From Microbacterium thalassium (GTDB taxonomy: Bacteria; Actinomycetota; Actinomycetes; Actinomycetales; Microbacteriaceae): 64,000 nucleotides of DNA. The stretch lies in the NCBI RefSeq assembly GCF_014208045.1, contig NZ_JACHML010000001.1, positions 3,224,001-3,288,000 of the forward strand. Reading direction: 5' to 3'. The position numbers were made by a program, and so were the translations under genes. Below, piece after piece: positions 33,983-43,445 of this stretch. Numbering within the stretch: the first letter of the stretch is position 1; each line of letters starts with the position of its first letter. The notes under the pieces are model-generated. The model searched no databases and had not been told where the DNA came from. It was given only the letters and a program-made list of their open reading frames with translations.

Positions 33983-36900
33983 ATGTCGGCACCGGCGGCA
34001 CCGCGGATGGTAGGGCGCGAGCCCGAGCTCGGCACGCTCCTCGCCGCCTACGCGGACGGGCAGCGCGGCCACACGCGGGCGGTGCTGCTGCGGGGCGAAG
34101 CGGGCATCGGCAAGACGCGTCTGGTGCAGACGTTCCTCGACCGCATCGCGACGTCCGATGCCGGCGGTCCGCCCGTGGTCACCGCGATCGGGCAGTGCGT
34201 GGACGCCGGAACCATCGGCGCACCGTTCGGCCCCGTCCGCCGCGTGCTGCGCGACCTCGCCTCGGCGGTCGGCATCGCGGCGCTGCGCGAGGCCGCCGGG
34301 TCGCCGGCTGCCGCGGCGACGCTTTCCGCGGCCGTCCCCGCGCTGCGACCGGACACCGGCGACGCCGCCGCGGCCGAGGTCGGCTTCGCCGACGCGCTCG
34401 AGGTGGCGCTCGAGAGCCTGTCGGCCACCCGACATGTCGTGATCGTGATCGAAGATCTGCAGTGGGCCGACGCGTCGACGCTCACGCTGCTGAAGAGCCT
34501 CGCCGGCACACTGCGCGGGCACCACCTCACGATCGTCGCCACCTACCGCTCCGACGACGTCGACCGGTTCCACCCGCTCCGCCCGGTGCTCGCAGAGCTC
34601 GACCGCACCCGCGAGATGACGCACGTCGATCTGCTGCCGCTGACCCCTGAGCAGATCCACGATCAGATCGCGCTCCTCGCCCAGGGAGGCGCCCTGAGCG
34701 ACGCTCTGCGCGCCGTCGTCGTCGAGCGCAGCGGCGGCATCCCCTTCCTCGTCGAAGAGCTGCTCGATCTCGGCGACGCCCCGCTCCCCGCCACGCTGCG
34801 CGAGCTCGTGCTCGCCCGCTACCTGAGGCTCAGCGGCGACACGCAGCTCGTAGTCCGCACGATGGCCGCGGGCGGCATGCGCGTCGATGACGAGGCGCTC
34901 ACCGCCGTCGCCGCGACCGGGGCTCTCGATCACGCGTTGCGCGAGGCGATCGACGCGCACATCGTGCAGACCGACGACGACGGCTACGCCTTCCGCCATG
35001 CCCTCACCCGCGAGGCCGTGAACGACGAGCTGCTGCCCAGCGAACGCGTTCGCGTGCACCGCCGCTACGCCGAGATCCTCACGGGGCGCGCCGACGACCC
35101 CGATGCGATCGCGGCCGCCTCCGAGCACTGGCTGGTCGCGCGCGACATCCCCCGCGCGTTCGATGCATCGATAACCGCTCTCGAGCTGTCGCGCGCCACG
35201 ATCGCTCCGGCGACGACCGCGCGCATCCTCGAGCGCCTCACCGAGCTGTGGGCAGAGGTTCCGGATGCCGCGACTCGGACGGGCGGGTCGCTCGCCGCCC
35301 TGCACCGCGACGCGGCGCGCGCCTGGGTCGTCGTCGGAGAGGACTCACGCGCGCTGCGCGCCGCCGAGGAAGGACTCGCCGAGGTAGCCGACGAGCCGAT
35401 CGTGCACGCCGCGCTGCTGCAGCAGAAATGTGTGCTCCAGTCGAATATCACCGGGCGGGCAGAGGACAGCGCGCTCCACGAGGCGGCCACGCTGCTCGAG
35501 GGGATCGAAGAACCGGCGGCGAAGGCGCTGCGCACGCGGATCCTCACCAACCTGGCGCTCGGCGGGGTGCAGAGCGCTCCGCCCACGCGCGACCCGGCGG
35601 CGATCGCCGATGGTCTGCGGCGGTCGATCGCGCTGGCCGAAGAGCTCGATGACGCCACCGAGCTCGTCGTCGCGCTCGTCTCCGAGGGGGCCCGCCTCGC
35701 CCATGTCGACGAAGACGAGGCGGCTGCTCTCGAACCGCTCGAGCGAGCGGATGCGCTCGCCCCCGATGCGGGCGTGCACACGTGGGTCGGCGCGTGGCAC
35801 ACCGAGGTGGTCACGCACCTGGGCCGATACGACGCCGCGTCCGAGGTGGGCAGGCGCTACCTGAACGAGGCGACGGCCGCCGGGCTCGAGGGCGGCAACG
35901 GGGCGATCGTCGCCGGGCTCGTCGCCTTCGCCGAGTTCTGCGCCGGCCGGCCCGGCGAGGGGCTGCCGCTGGCCCGGCGCGCGACGCGTCTGATGGCTCC
36001 CGGAAGCCGCCCGCTCACGCTGAAGCTGCTCGGCACCTTCTACACCTGGAACGACGAGCCGCAGCTGCGCGACGAGCTGCTCGCGTCCGAGAAGCCGTCG
36101 CTCGATGCGTGGTATCAAGGGCGGGGCGAGGGTGGCACCCTGTTCCTCACCTGGAGCGATGCGTCGACGGATGCCGTCCTCGCCGCAGCGGCGGGGCTCG
36201 GCGACGCCTTCGCCGACCCCGACCGAGCGGCGCGTGTCGCGAAGGCCCGCCACGAGATGACCGGAGCGTGGCCGGTCGTGACGCGACGTTACGGCGCGGT
36301 CGCGCTCTCCTTGCTCGCGCGGGCGATCGACGCGGGCACGTTCCGCGTGGACGGTACGGGCCCGGCCGCCGCCGAGCAGGTCGATACCGCCGCGCTATGG
36401 GCTGAGATCGACGCCATCGTCGACGCGTGGCCCCCTCGCGGCGTCTTCCCGGCCGCCACCGCGTTCATCCGCGCGGTGCATGCCGATGCCCAGGGCGCCC
36501 CCGCCGCCGATCGCGTGGCCCGGTGGCGCGAGACCGAGGCGATGATCGCCGACGGGGTCATGGCCGTGCGGCAGCGCCACCTCGCACGCCTGAGCCTGGC
36601 CGCGGCGCTGCTGCAGGCGGGCGACAGGCGCGAGGCCGGAGAGATCCTCGCCCGCATCGTCGCGGAGGCCCCCGAGCACGGCGTCGCGCGCATCGGCCGA
36701 TGGGCGGGCGAGCTCGCGCGCCGCGCGGGGCTCGACGCCGACACGGCGGACGACGGGGCAGGCGTGACGGGCACCGGCGTCGCGGCATTGACCGCGCGCG
36801 AGCAGCAGGTGCTGTCGCTGATCGCCGACGGGCTCACGAATACCCAGATCGGCGGGGAGCTGTTCATCAGCCCGAAGACGGTGTCGGTGCACGTCTCCGC

Positions 36901-36985
36901 GATCCTCGCGAAGACCGGCGCCGCCAATCGCACCGAGGCGGCCACGCTGTATCGAGCGGTGACGCCGTCCGGGGATCCGGGGTAG
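33983..36985 (+). CDS. Large AAA-LuxR (LAL) transcriptional regulator 2 (1000 aa)
   Basis: Paralogue of the regulator at 23787-26729 over its whole length. Walker A is GEAGIGKT at residues 38-45, Walker B VVIVIEDLQWAD, and the C-terminal HTH reads AREQQVLSLIADGLTNTQIG, then FISPKTVSVHVSAILAKTG, nearly identical to LAL 1. The helical middle region has diverged, so the two probably sense different signals while reading related DNA. CACCAT lies six bases before the ATG, as in LAL 1. Confidence 0.92.
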   Translation: MSAPAAPRMVGREPELGTLLAAYADGQRGHTRAVLLRGEAGIGKTRLVQTFLDRIATSDAGGPPVVTAIGQCVDAGTIGAPFGPVRRVLRDLASAVGIAALREAAGSPAAAATLSAAVPALRPDTGDAAAAEVGFADALEVALESLSATRHVVIVIEDLQWADASTLTLLKSLAGTLRGHHLTIVATYRSDDVDRFHPLRPVLAELDRTREMTHVDLLPLTPEQIHDQIALLAQGGALSDALRAVVVERSGGIPFLVEELLDLGDAPLPATLRELVLARYLRLSGDTQLVVRTMAAGGMRVDDEALTAVAATGALDHALREAIDAHIVQTDDDGYAFRHALTREAVNDELLPSERVRVHRRYAEILTGRADDPDAIAAASEHWLVARDIPRAFDASITALELSRATIAPATTARILERLTELWAEVPDAATRTGGSLAALHRDAARAWVVVGEDSRALRAAEEGLAEVADEPIVHAALLQQKCVLQSNITGRAEDSALHEAATLLEGIEEPAAKALRTRILTNLALGGVQSAPPTRDPAAIADGLRRSIALAEELDDATELVVALVSEGARLAHVDEDEAAALEPLERADALAPDAGVHTWVGAWHTEVVTHLGRYDAASEVGRRYLNEATAAGLEGGNGAIVAGLVAFAEFCAGRPGEGLPLARRATRLMAPGSRPLTLKLLGTFYTWNDEPQLRDELLASEKPSLDAWYQGRGEGGTLFLTWSDASTDAVLAAAAGLGDAFADPDRAARVAKARHEMTGAWPVVTRRYGAVALSLLARAIDAGTFRVDGTGPAAAEQVDTAALWAEIDAIVDAWPPRGVFPAATAFIRAVHADAQGAPAADRVARWRETEAMIADGVMAVRQRHLARLSLAAALLQAGDRREAGEILARIVAEAPEHGVARIGRWAGELARRAGLDADTADDGAGVTGTGVAALTAREQQVLSLIADGLTNTQIGGELFISPKTVSVHVSAILAKTGAANRTEAATLYRAVTPSGDPG

Positions 36986-37029
36986 CGAGCGGATGCCGCG
37001 GCACGGCGCTCGGCCGCGGGCATCTCAGA

Positions 37030-37110
37030 TCAGTCGGCCCGCGCGAGCAAGTACTCCGTGACCGCGCCCCAGTCCTCGAACGGTCGATGTAGAGGATCTC
37101 CTTTGGTCAA
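37030..37110 (-). CDS. Possible 26-residue protein coupled to the ADP-ribosylglycohydrolase
   Basis: A TTG start overlaps the stop of the upstream gene as TTGA and has GGAGG six bases before it, an ideal translational-coupling layout. The product reads TKGDPLHRPFEDWGAVTEYL followed by LARAD, with a composition like a real protein segment. It could equally be the end of a truncated gene. No family is recognised. Confidence 0.4.
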   Translation of the reverse strand: MTKGDPLHRPFEDWGAVTEYLLARAD

Positions 37111-38618
37111 AGCTCATCCTCCGCCCCGTGCTGCGCCGCCTGCTCGGCGAGCTCCACCAGATCCGCTCCCCGCAGCCCCGGCCACCCATGAACCTGCTCC
37201 TGCCACTCCTCCGGAATCCCCGACACCCCGAACCGTGCCCCCGCGAGCGCCCCGGCGATGGCCGCGACCGTGTCGGTGTCGCCGCCGCCCCGGATCGCGC
37301 GGTACACGGCATCCGTGAAGTCGCGCGCTCCGAACACCGCGGCGAGCGCCGCCTGGAACGCCTTCACGACCCACCCGTTGTCGGCCTGGAAGTCACGCGG
37401 ATGCCGCCCGCACGCCTCATCGACCAGCGCCGCCCACCGCACCTGCCGCGGCGACCCCTCCCCGAACAGCTCGGTGAACCCGTCCAGCTCGAGCTCCCCT
37501 GTCAGCACCGCGTGCCGGATCATCAGCGACCAGATCACCGTCGCGTCCACGTTGTCCTGCTCCCAGTGCGTCAGCTGCGCGATGCGTCCCGCCGCCTCGG
37601 CGAGCCGCCGCTCGCGCCCGTCGGCGAGGTACCCGAGCGCGACGGGCCCTGTGCGCATGAGCGAGCCATTGCCCCCGCTGCGCCCCGAGCGCGAGTGATG
37701 AGCCTCGGATGCCGCCCGCGCCACATCCTCGGTGTGCACGCCACCCATCGACCGCAGCACCTGGCGCGTCTGCGCGCCGACGTCCTTCGCGGTGCGCGAC
37801 CAGGTGTCCCACTCCCCCGCGATCCACCCGAGCACCGCGGGGTCGCGCAGCGACTCGCCCCGCGCGAGCGCCTGCAGGATCGGCATCGCCATGGACGTGT
37901 CGTCGGTCCATTCGCCGACCCCGTGCCCGAACACCCCGACCCCGAACTCGGGCACGAAGTCGTCGCCGTGCGCGGGCCCGAACTCGTACTGCGACCCGAG
38001 CGCATCCCCGATCGCCATCCCGACCATCGCGCCCGCCGCGCGGTCGAGCTGCTGCGCGCTCAGCCGCGCCGGCGCCTGCCTCCCGTGGTGCTTCGCCCCG
38101 ACGAGCCCATCAGGACGAGCGGATGCCGCACCCGCCGGCCCGCCCGAACCCGGCGCCGACGACACGGATGCCGCAGCATCCGCCCCCGACGCTCCCGGCA
38201 CCGGAACCCCCGCCTTCCGCAGCTCCGCCGCGAACGACGGCGGCAGGGCGACGTTCGCCCCGGCGCCCGCGAGCAGCGGAGCGACATCCGACGGCTGGTA
38301 CGGCCCGATGCCGCAGCCGAGCTCGGTGACGAGAAACGTCAGCTCGGGATGCGCGTCCGCGAACCGCAGGAACGTGCCGATCTCGGACGCCATGTTGGCG
38401 GCATCCGTCATCGTGTCGACGGCGTACGACTGCCCCTGCAGGCCGTGCCCCTGCCCCCACACGGCGCCGAACTTGTCGTGCGCGATGCGCGCGGCGCCGC
38501 CGCCGTGGCGACCGCCTGAGTTCGAGCCGAACACGAAGATCTCGTCGGGCGCGAGGGTCTTCACCCAGCCGGCGAGGACGAGGCGCCCGTCGGCGTCGCG
38601 GGTGGTGTTGGCGGTCAT
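37107..38618 (-). CDS. Macro-like domain fused to ADP-ribosylglycohydrolase (503 aa)
   Basis: Two enzymes in one chain. The N-terminal domain (about 20-150) has IFVFGSNSGGRHGGGAARIA and VTELGCGIGPYQPSDVAPL, the pattern of the A1S_2505/macro-like phage-associated family. After an Ala/Gly/Pro linker, residues 190-490 form an ADP-ribosylglycohydrolase: GMAIGDALGSQYEF, EWTDDTSMA, GGNGSLMRTGPVAL and GGDTDTVAAIAGALAG, with all metal-binding acidic motifs. It should remove ADP-ribose from protein or nucleic acid. It lies immediately beside the defence island, which suggests a role in countering or tuning ADP-ribosylation in phage conflict (inference). Confidence 0.88.
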   Translation of the reverse strand: MTANTTRDADGRLVLAGWVKTLAPDEIFVFGSNSGGRHGGGAARIAHDKFGAVWGQGHGLQGQSYAVDTMTDAANMASEIGTFLRFADAHPELTFLVTELGCGIGPYQPSDVAPLLAGAGANVALPPSFAAELRKAGVPVPGASGADAAASVSSAPGSGGPAGAASARPDGLVGAKHHGRQAPARLSAQQLDRAAGAMVGMAIGDALGSQYEFGPAHGDDFVPEFGVGVFGHGVGEWTDDTSMAMPILQALARGESLRDPAVLGWIAGEWDTWSRTAKDVGAQTRQVLRSMGGVHTEDVARAASEAHHSRSGRSGGNGSLMRTGPVALGYLADGRERRLAEAAGRIAQLTHWEQDNVDATVIWSLMIRHAVLTGELELDGFTELFGEGSPRQVRWAALVDEACGRHPRDFQADNGWVVKAFQAALAAVFGARDFTDAVYRAIRGGGDTDTVAAIAGALAGARFGVSGIPEEWQEQVHGWPGLRGADLVELAEQAAQHGAEDEL

Positions 38619-39304
38619 CGCTGACTTCCTGTCTTGGGAGCGCCCGTCACGATCAAGTACGCTCGGCGCCCCAGCATCGCGCCCTTCACGGTATCGGTGC
38701 TACGAACCACCGCAAAGGCGTTGAGCTAACTGCATCCGGCCGAGAGTGCCTCGTTCGCTGGTGCACCCGCCATCGAGCGCCTCGACGGTGTGAGGCTTGC
38801 GAGTCGGCGCATTGGTTCGCGTCGCGAGCAGGAGTGGGCGGGCCTCGGCCCTGCTTCAGGGACCTCGACGACGAAGGCTCGGTGTGGACTATCGAGGACG
38901 ATTCAGTCCAGCTCTCATCGGAACGAATGGTTAGCGCGCGGTGCCGTTCTGGTCTCGCGATGCCGCCGACACGCGAGAGTCGGCGCCTTGAAGTCATCGC
39001 GGACGCTACGGTGTCCTCAGGTTCCGCCTCCGCCAGATCTCCGGCTGCCCAGATTGTCGGGGGTCTCAAACGCCCGGTCCGCTGGCCGGATCTGGTGACG
39101 CGTAGTCCTTCATCCCGTTGCGGATGCGCAGCACACGAGCCGCGCGGCGAGCTTGCGGCGAATCGCCGCTGATGGTTCCCCGTCGCGACGCTGGATATTT
39201 TCCGCGCGACGCCGTCGCGAGCGACGCAGACGAAGGGGGCCCCGAACCCGGTGGCGCGGACCATCCGGCCATGCACTGAGCGGCGAAGCCGCCTAGGGCG
39301 CGCG
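38619..39304. other. Gene-poor left border of the defence island
   Basis: I can support no gene in these 686 bases. Several open frames of 100-200 codons exist but have no family features or ribosome sites. Base composition shifts here from the very GC-rich backbone to the lower-GC island, so the stretch probably contains eroded genes and an old insertion boundary. No integrase, tRNA or clear attachment repeat was found. Confidence 0.5.
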
Positions 39305-41128
39305 CTATAGAGGGGTCTGTTGGTGAGTGTCGACGATCTGCTTAAGCCAATCGTCTACGGGTTTGAGAGCCGAATTGGGTTCACCGTTTACACGCAGCCA
39401 ATCTTCGATGAGCAGCGCCGGCAAGTGGGGTACAAGCTTGTTGGTTGCCTTCCCGTCGCAATTCCATCCCTTCGACCCAAGCCAAGCACTGAACTTCGTG
39501 TAGCCATCGGGCGGAGTAGTGAACGTCTCCACCTCTGGATCACCCAGGAGGTTCGCCCCCTCTGGTCCGAGCTTCTCTGCAAGCGCCGCGTCCCCGTAAG
39601 TCTCGAGGATCAATCCCTCGAGGTCGGAGTTCAGTGTGAAGGCATCGAATGGGGCAAGCAGTGCGTTGAATCTCGCTTGACTCTCAAGTGCGGCGGGGAA
39701 CGTCGCGTGCGGCTGATCGGCCTCCGTACGCAGCTGCTGGAGAATCTCATCGGCAGGCTTGATCTCTCGCTGGGCCAACACATCGAGGAGCTTCCGTTTT
39801 CCGTTTCGCTTCTTCAGGCCGTCCTTGTCGGTGAGAGCGTAGGACCGCACGCCGAAGAGATGAGCGAGCTGCACGAGATACTTCATGGTGTCGATTCCGC
39901 CCGACTCGATCACGGTGATACCCAGGCCGTAGTGACCGCCGGGTGCCCCGCAGTGCCGCGCGAGCAGCTTCTCCACGAGACTGAAGTCGCCCTCGCCTTC
40001 CACCACGATGACCGCGTTTGCGAAAACCAACTCGCTGTTCGCTGCGTTGCAGTATCGAGACAGCCGCCCGACGTCGGTCGGGGTCAGAACTGGCTTCACC
40101 CACGTGTGCACGGTTCCATCGGTCTGCAGCGGTATCCGCGCAATTCGCTCGATCTCGAAGGAGTCGACCAGCACGGCACTGTGGGTTGTCACAAGCAGCT
40201 GAGCGTCATCAGCAATGTCTCGAATAATCTTTGCCATCGCGCGTTGCGTCTGCGGGTGAAGGAATGCTTCCGGCTCCTCGATGGCAAACATGAGGTTGTG
40301 GCCGTGCTGACTACCCTCCCGGCTTGCGACGTAGCGGAGGATGCCGAGCACAAGCGCCGACTGGAAGCCAGTTCCACGTTCGGATATAGGCACATCGATC
40401 GCATCACGACTCTTGATGACGGCGGACTCGAGCATGCCCCGAAGCGCATGTCGCGACTCTGGCAAATCAATAGTCACCGTCTGCTCGCGAAAGGGGAGCT
40501 CGGATGCGATCGCCGCGGCTGAGTCGTCGAGCACTGTCTTAACCAGGGCCTCGAGCGGGGCGATCTTCGCCGCAAACTCCTGTTGGAGCGCTGTACTGCG
40601 TGACGCGCCAGATCTGATCAGGATCGCTTCGAGCGTGTCGAGGAGGCGTTCAAGCGATTCCGGCTCCTCTTTGCCGCCGACGTTACCCACTCGCACCGAA
40701 GGGATCTTTACGAATCTGAACGCCTCGATAGCCGCCTTGTACAGTCGCAGCGACGTCTCGGCGTTCGCATTCCGCGACGCTTTGAAGCTCAACGTGCCGG
40801 AGCGGCTGCAGCGGATGCTAAGCCAGATCAGTCCATCCTGACGAAGGATGGGCGAGAACGTCTGCTGCTCGCTAGTCGAAAGATCACCAAACCAGACCTG
40901 GATGCTGGACAGTGTCCGGGAACCAAGGTTGGCGTAGTACTCATTGAGTGGCTTCAGTGCGATTAGCTCGTCCCCGGTCGGATCCGAGAAGTACGTTTCC
41001 AGGATGCGAATGAGGGAGGACTTCCCGGCGTTGTTGGGACCAGCGACCAGCTGCAGTTTGGGATCGATGTCCATCCGAAGGGACTGGTAGCCGAGCAGCC
41101 GCTCGACCTCAACTCGAATCACTCGCAC
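39305..41128 (-). CDS. OLD-family ATPase/TOPRIM nuclease (607 aa)
   Basis: Overcoming-lysogenisation-defect type nuclease. The N-terminal ABC/SMC-like ATPase has Walker A AGPNNAGKSS at residues 29-38, a degenerate signature (ISERGTGFQSALVL), Walker B LMFAIEEPEAFLHP and the switch His in LVTTHSAVL. The C-terminal TOPRIM domain (from about 380) carries the catalytic Glu in VIVVEGEGDFSLVEKL and an acidic pair in ALTDKDGLK. No UvrD-like helicase is adjacent, so it is class 1 rather than Gabija type. It is encoded downstream of a HEPN-like protein, apparently in one operon, making a two-gene anti-phage candidate. Confidence 0.92.
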   Translation of the reverse strand: MRVIRVEVERLLGYQSLRMDIDPKLQLVAGPNNAGKSSLIRILETYFSDPTGDELIALKPLNEYYANLGSRTLSSIQVWFGDLSTSEQQTFSPILRQDGLIWLSIRCSRSGTLSFKASRNANAETSLRLYKAAIEAFRFVKIPSVRVGNVGGKEEPESLERLLDTLEAILIRSGASRSTALQQEFAAKIAPLEALVKTVLDDSAAAIASELPFREQTVTIDLPESRHALRGMLESAVIKSRDAIDVPISERGTGFQSALVLGILRYVASREGSQHGHNLMFAIEEPEAFLHPQTQRAMAKIIRDIADDAQLLVTTHSAVLVDSFEIERIARIPLQTDGTVHTWVKPVLTPTDVGRLSRYCNAANSELVFANAVIVVEGEGDFSLVEKLLARHCGAPGGHYGLGITVIESGGIDTMKYLVQLAHLFGVRSYALTDKDGLKKRNGKRKLLDVLAQREIKPADEILQQLRTEADQPHATFPAALESQARFNALLAPFDAFTLNSDLEGLILETYGDAALAEKLGPEGANLLGDPEVETFTTPPDGYTKFSAWLGSKGWNCDGKATNKLVPHLPALLIEDWLRVNGEPNSALKPVDDWLKQIVDTHQQTPL

Positions 41129-41253
41129 GAACGAGACGATAGGGCACCACAGTCAGGAACTGAATTCTCGGGCCGCACCTCGTGGAACCACCCACTCGAG
41201 TCGGACGTCGTTAATTGACTCCCTCCGGAGGTGGCACATGTGCACCGCTGAGC

Positions 41254-42132
41254 CTACTTCCCGCGTCGCTCAAGCTCTCCGAGCAATTGCACCGCGGCAA
41301 GTGTCGTCCAGAAGATCCAGTCGAGGTATTCCTCGCCGTACTCCCCCTGCTGCCGCACGTTGTCGTGACGAATCGCGAAGTTGTTGAAGATGTTGAAGAG
41401 CGCAGTCTCGTCGCCCTTCGCGAACTCACCAGCCTTGAATTCCAGGCGCCGCTTCTCCAAGATGCCGGCCAACTGCGCAACCGCGGCCCGTCGATCGTGC
41501 TCCGTCGATGTGCGGGTTCGATAAAGCCGGATTGCCGACGCCAGCTTCCCCGCATCACCGATGTCCGAGACGTCGGTAAGCTCCTCCGCTAGTTCATCGA
41601 GCTTGAGATCAGAATGTCGGAGCAGCCGCCCCTTATCGTCGCCTTTGTTACCGAGCCGCAACCCGACCCCGTAGCGCTCAAGCAGCTCGTTGACGCGCCA
41701 CCGGTAGACGACCCCTCCTGATTCCTTGTTGAAGTCGCTGTAGTGCCAACCACATTCATTGAACGGGTGATAACCACGGGTTCGCGGTCGTTGGGCCTGG
41801 TCATGCAGGTACTCCATCACGGAGTAGAGCACGTCGTCCGGAATCGAAAGGGCGCTGTCGTCAAGTGGCCAGCGAACGTCCACACGGATGGCCTTGCTGA
41901 TCTCATCGCTGGCGTGATCTTGGAAGCCTTGCCAGGTTCCTCCGTCATCGACGCACCCCTTGGGAAGCACCTTCGGGAAGTAGTCGAGCTCGCGCATCTC
42001 GTCGACGAGCTCTACGTACGCACGCGCCAGGGACTTCCCGAGCCCGGCATTCGAACGCACGCCGTGCCGCTCCATCCAATAGGTGGGTGGTTCGTTGAGA
42101 GCTAGTCGCGCCCGCGAATCCGTCCGCGACAC
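41254..42132 (-). CDS. HEPN/abortive-infection-like protein paired with the OLD nuclease (292 aa)
   Basis: The GTG start was chosen because GGGGAGGGG lies about five bases upstream; in-frame starts further 5' exist. The middle of the protein is unrecognised. The C-terminal 60 residues form a helical bundle with NIFNNFAIRHDN and YLDWIFWTTLAAVQLLGEL, the layout of proteins whose terminal domain is HEPN or Abi-C like; Arg-His would be the catalytic pair. It is transcribed toward the OLD gene with a 125-base gap. A role as RNase effector triggered by the ATPase is inference. Confidence 0.65.
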   Translation of the reverse strand: MSRTDSRARLALNEPPTYWMERHGVRSNAGLGKSLARAYVELVDEMRELDYFPKVLPKGCVDDGGTWQGFQDHASDEISKAIRVDVRWPLDDSALSIPDDVLYSVMEYLHDQAQRPRTRGYHPFNECGWHYSDFNKESGGVVYRWRVNELLERYGVGLRLGNKGDDKGRLLRHSDLKLDELAEELTDVSDIGDAGKLASAIRLYRTRTSTEHDRRAAVAQLAGILEKRRLEFKAGEFAKGDETALFNIFNNFAIRHDNVRQQGEYGEEYLDWIFWTTLAAVQLLGELERRGK

Positions 42133-42611
42133 CGTCGCCCCTCCCCTCGGACGAGGAGTGACTCGTTTGGCTTGACGTCGATCCATGGGGCGCAAACCTC
42201 CCTGCAGCGCGGTGGCTCGCTGAACCACTCAGGAGTCAACTCTGCGCGATCGCGAGAAACTGCACGTCTCCGCGCCGAATCGATCGCCGTCATCCCCGCC
42301 CCCGCGCTCGACTGGCAACGCGAATCGATTCTGCGGATCTCCGAGCGGGGGATGCGCGAATGTGCTGGGGATCTCGAGACGGCGCGCTCTGGCCAGCTTG
42401 GAGAGCGCTGCGAGACGCGTAGTCCGGCCTGGCCCTCTCGGGATGTATCCCGCACGACCGCGACGGCTTCGGGATTGGTGTCGGCTCAGGCTTTCCTCAG
42501 TACTCAAACAGTGCGTTGGGGAGCGGGAGTTCGACCACCGGACAATCCCGTACGGTGAGGTAGTTGCCAGCCGATGAGCTGGGGATCAGCCAGACCTGGG
42601 GAGAGGTTCGA
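42133..42611. other. Divergent intergenic region in the island
   Basis: It contains the promoters of the HEPN/OLD pair (minus strand) and of the lipoprotein (plus strand). The palindrome GAATCGATTC lies at 42322-42331, and a TACGGT hexamer precedes the lipoprotein leader at about 42550. No gene is supported here. Confidence 0.45.
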
Positions 42612-43304
42612 ATGAACGCACTTCGCATTGCGCCGGCAGCGGCCAGCTTGCTTCTTGTTCTCGCGCTTGCCGCGTGCGGCTCCGGCGAGCCAGCGGTCAT
42701 GCCTGAAGTCGTCGGCAAGCAGCTCGATGTCGCAAAGAGTGACATCGAACGCGCGGGTTTCGGCGACGACATCGAGGTCGTCGGCGGCGGCATCTTCGGG
42801 GTCCTGGACGACTCCAACTGGGTTGTCTGCGAGCAGGAGCCAGCCGCTGGCGCCGATGTTGCGGCGCCGCGTCTCGTCGTCGACCGGGAATGCGTGTCGA
42901 CCGAGGAATCCGCGGGACCTGAGGCGACGCCCACCGAACCGACCGCGGAGCCCACCACCGAACCGACAGTTGCCGCGAATGTCGTCGATACCTCCGTGGA
43001 CGAACTACTCGACCGGCTCAACTCCGCCAACCTGGGAGGAATCGAGGTTGGCGATCAGTTCCGCTTCACGGGCGAACTCTTCGCGTCCGAGTATTGGTAC
43101 ACGGGAGCCACAGGCGACTACGTCGTCATGTTCAAGGCGCACGATGGCGCCGATGATCTCTTCGTACTTCTCGATGAGTCCACGGCGGCAGGTTGGACCG
43201 ACGGCATGCGCATCGAGATGGTCGTAGAGAACGTCGAAGTCGAGCTCAATGGTGAAACGAGCGACGGTTGGCTGCGGACCGTGTCCGCAGCACCGGTCGG
43301 CTAG
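42612..43304 (+). CDS. PASTA-like lipoprotein (230 aa)
   Basis: The ATG follows GGGGAGAGG. The signal peptide ends in the lipobox LALAAC with the lipidated Cys at about residue 21. Residues 28-90 form a PASTA-like unit (MPEVVGKQLDVAKSDIERAG, then QEPAAGADV). A Thr/Pro/Glu linker and a beta-rich C-terminal domain that I do not recognise follow. It is a cell-surface protein standing inside a defence island, upstream of the methyltransferase by 141 bases; whether it belongs to the system is unclear. Confidence 0.82.
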   Translation: MNALRIAPAAASLLLVLALAACGSGEPAVMPEVVGKQLDVAKSDIERAGFGDDIEVVGGGIFGVLDDSNWVVCEQEPAAGADVAAPRLVVDRECVSTEESAGPEATPTEPTAEPTTEPTVAANVVDTSVDELLDRLNSANLGGIEVGDQFRFTGELFASEYWYTGATGDYVVMFKAHDGADDLFVLLDESTAAGWTDGMRIEMVVENVEVELNGETSDGWLRTVSAAPVG

Positions 43305-43445
43305 CAGGGCGGTGCGGGGTTAGCAGGTTCGCGAGGGCCCGATCGACTCCCATGCCGCGCGGACTGCGGGCGACGTCGTTGCCCCGAAGTAGGCTGACTC
43401 ACGGCCCGAGCAACAAGCGGGTCTTGGCTAGAGGAGAGTAGTGCA

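Noticed and set aside
38790..39172. Overlapping open frames of about 100 codons at the island border as genes.
   Set aside because: No ribosome sites, no recognised motif, and mixed composition; kept as gene-free border.
39305..41128. Gabija GajA.
   Set aside because: No GajB UvrD-like helicase is encoded next to it; the partner is a HEPN-like protein.
39097..42425. The 12-base direct repeat GACGCGTAGTCC at 39097-39108 and 42414-42425, flanking the OLD/HEPN pair.
   Set aside because: Chance 12-base matches are expected in 64 kb of biased sequence, and there is no integrase or target tRNA; not reported as an attachment site.
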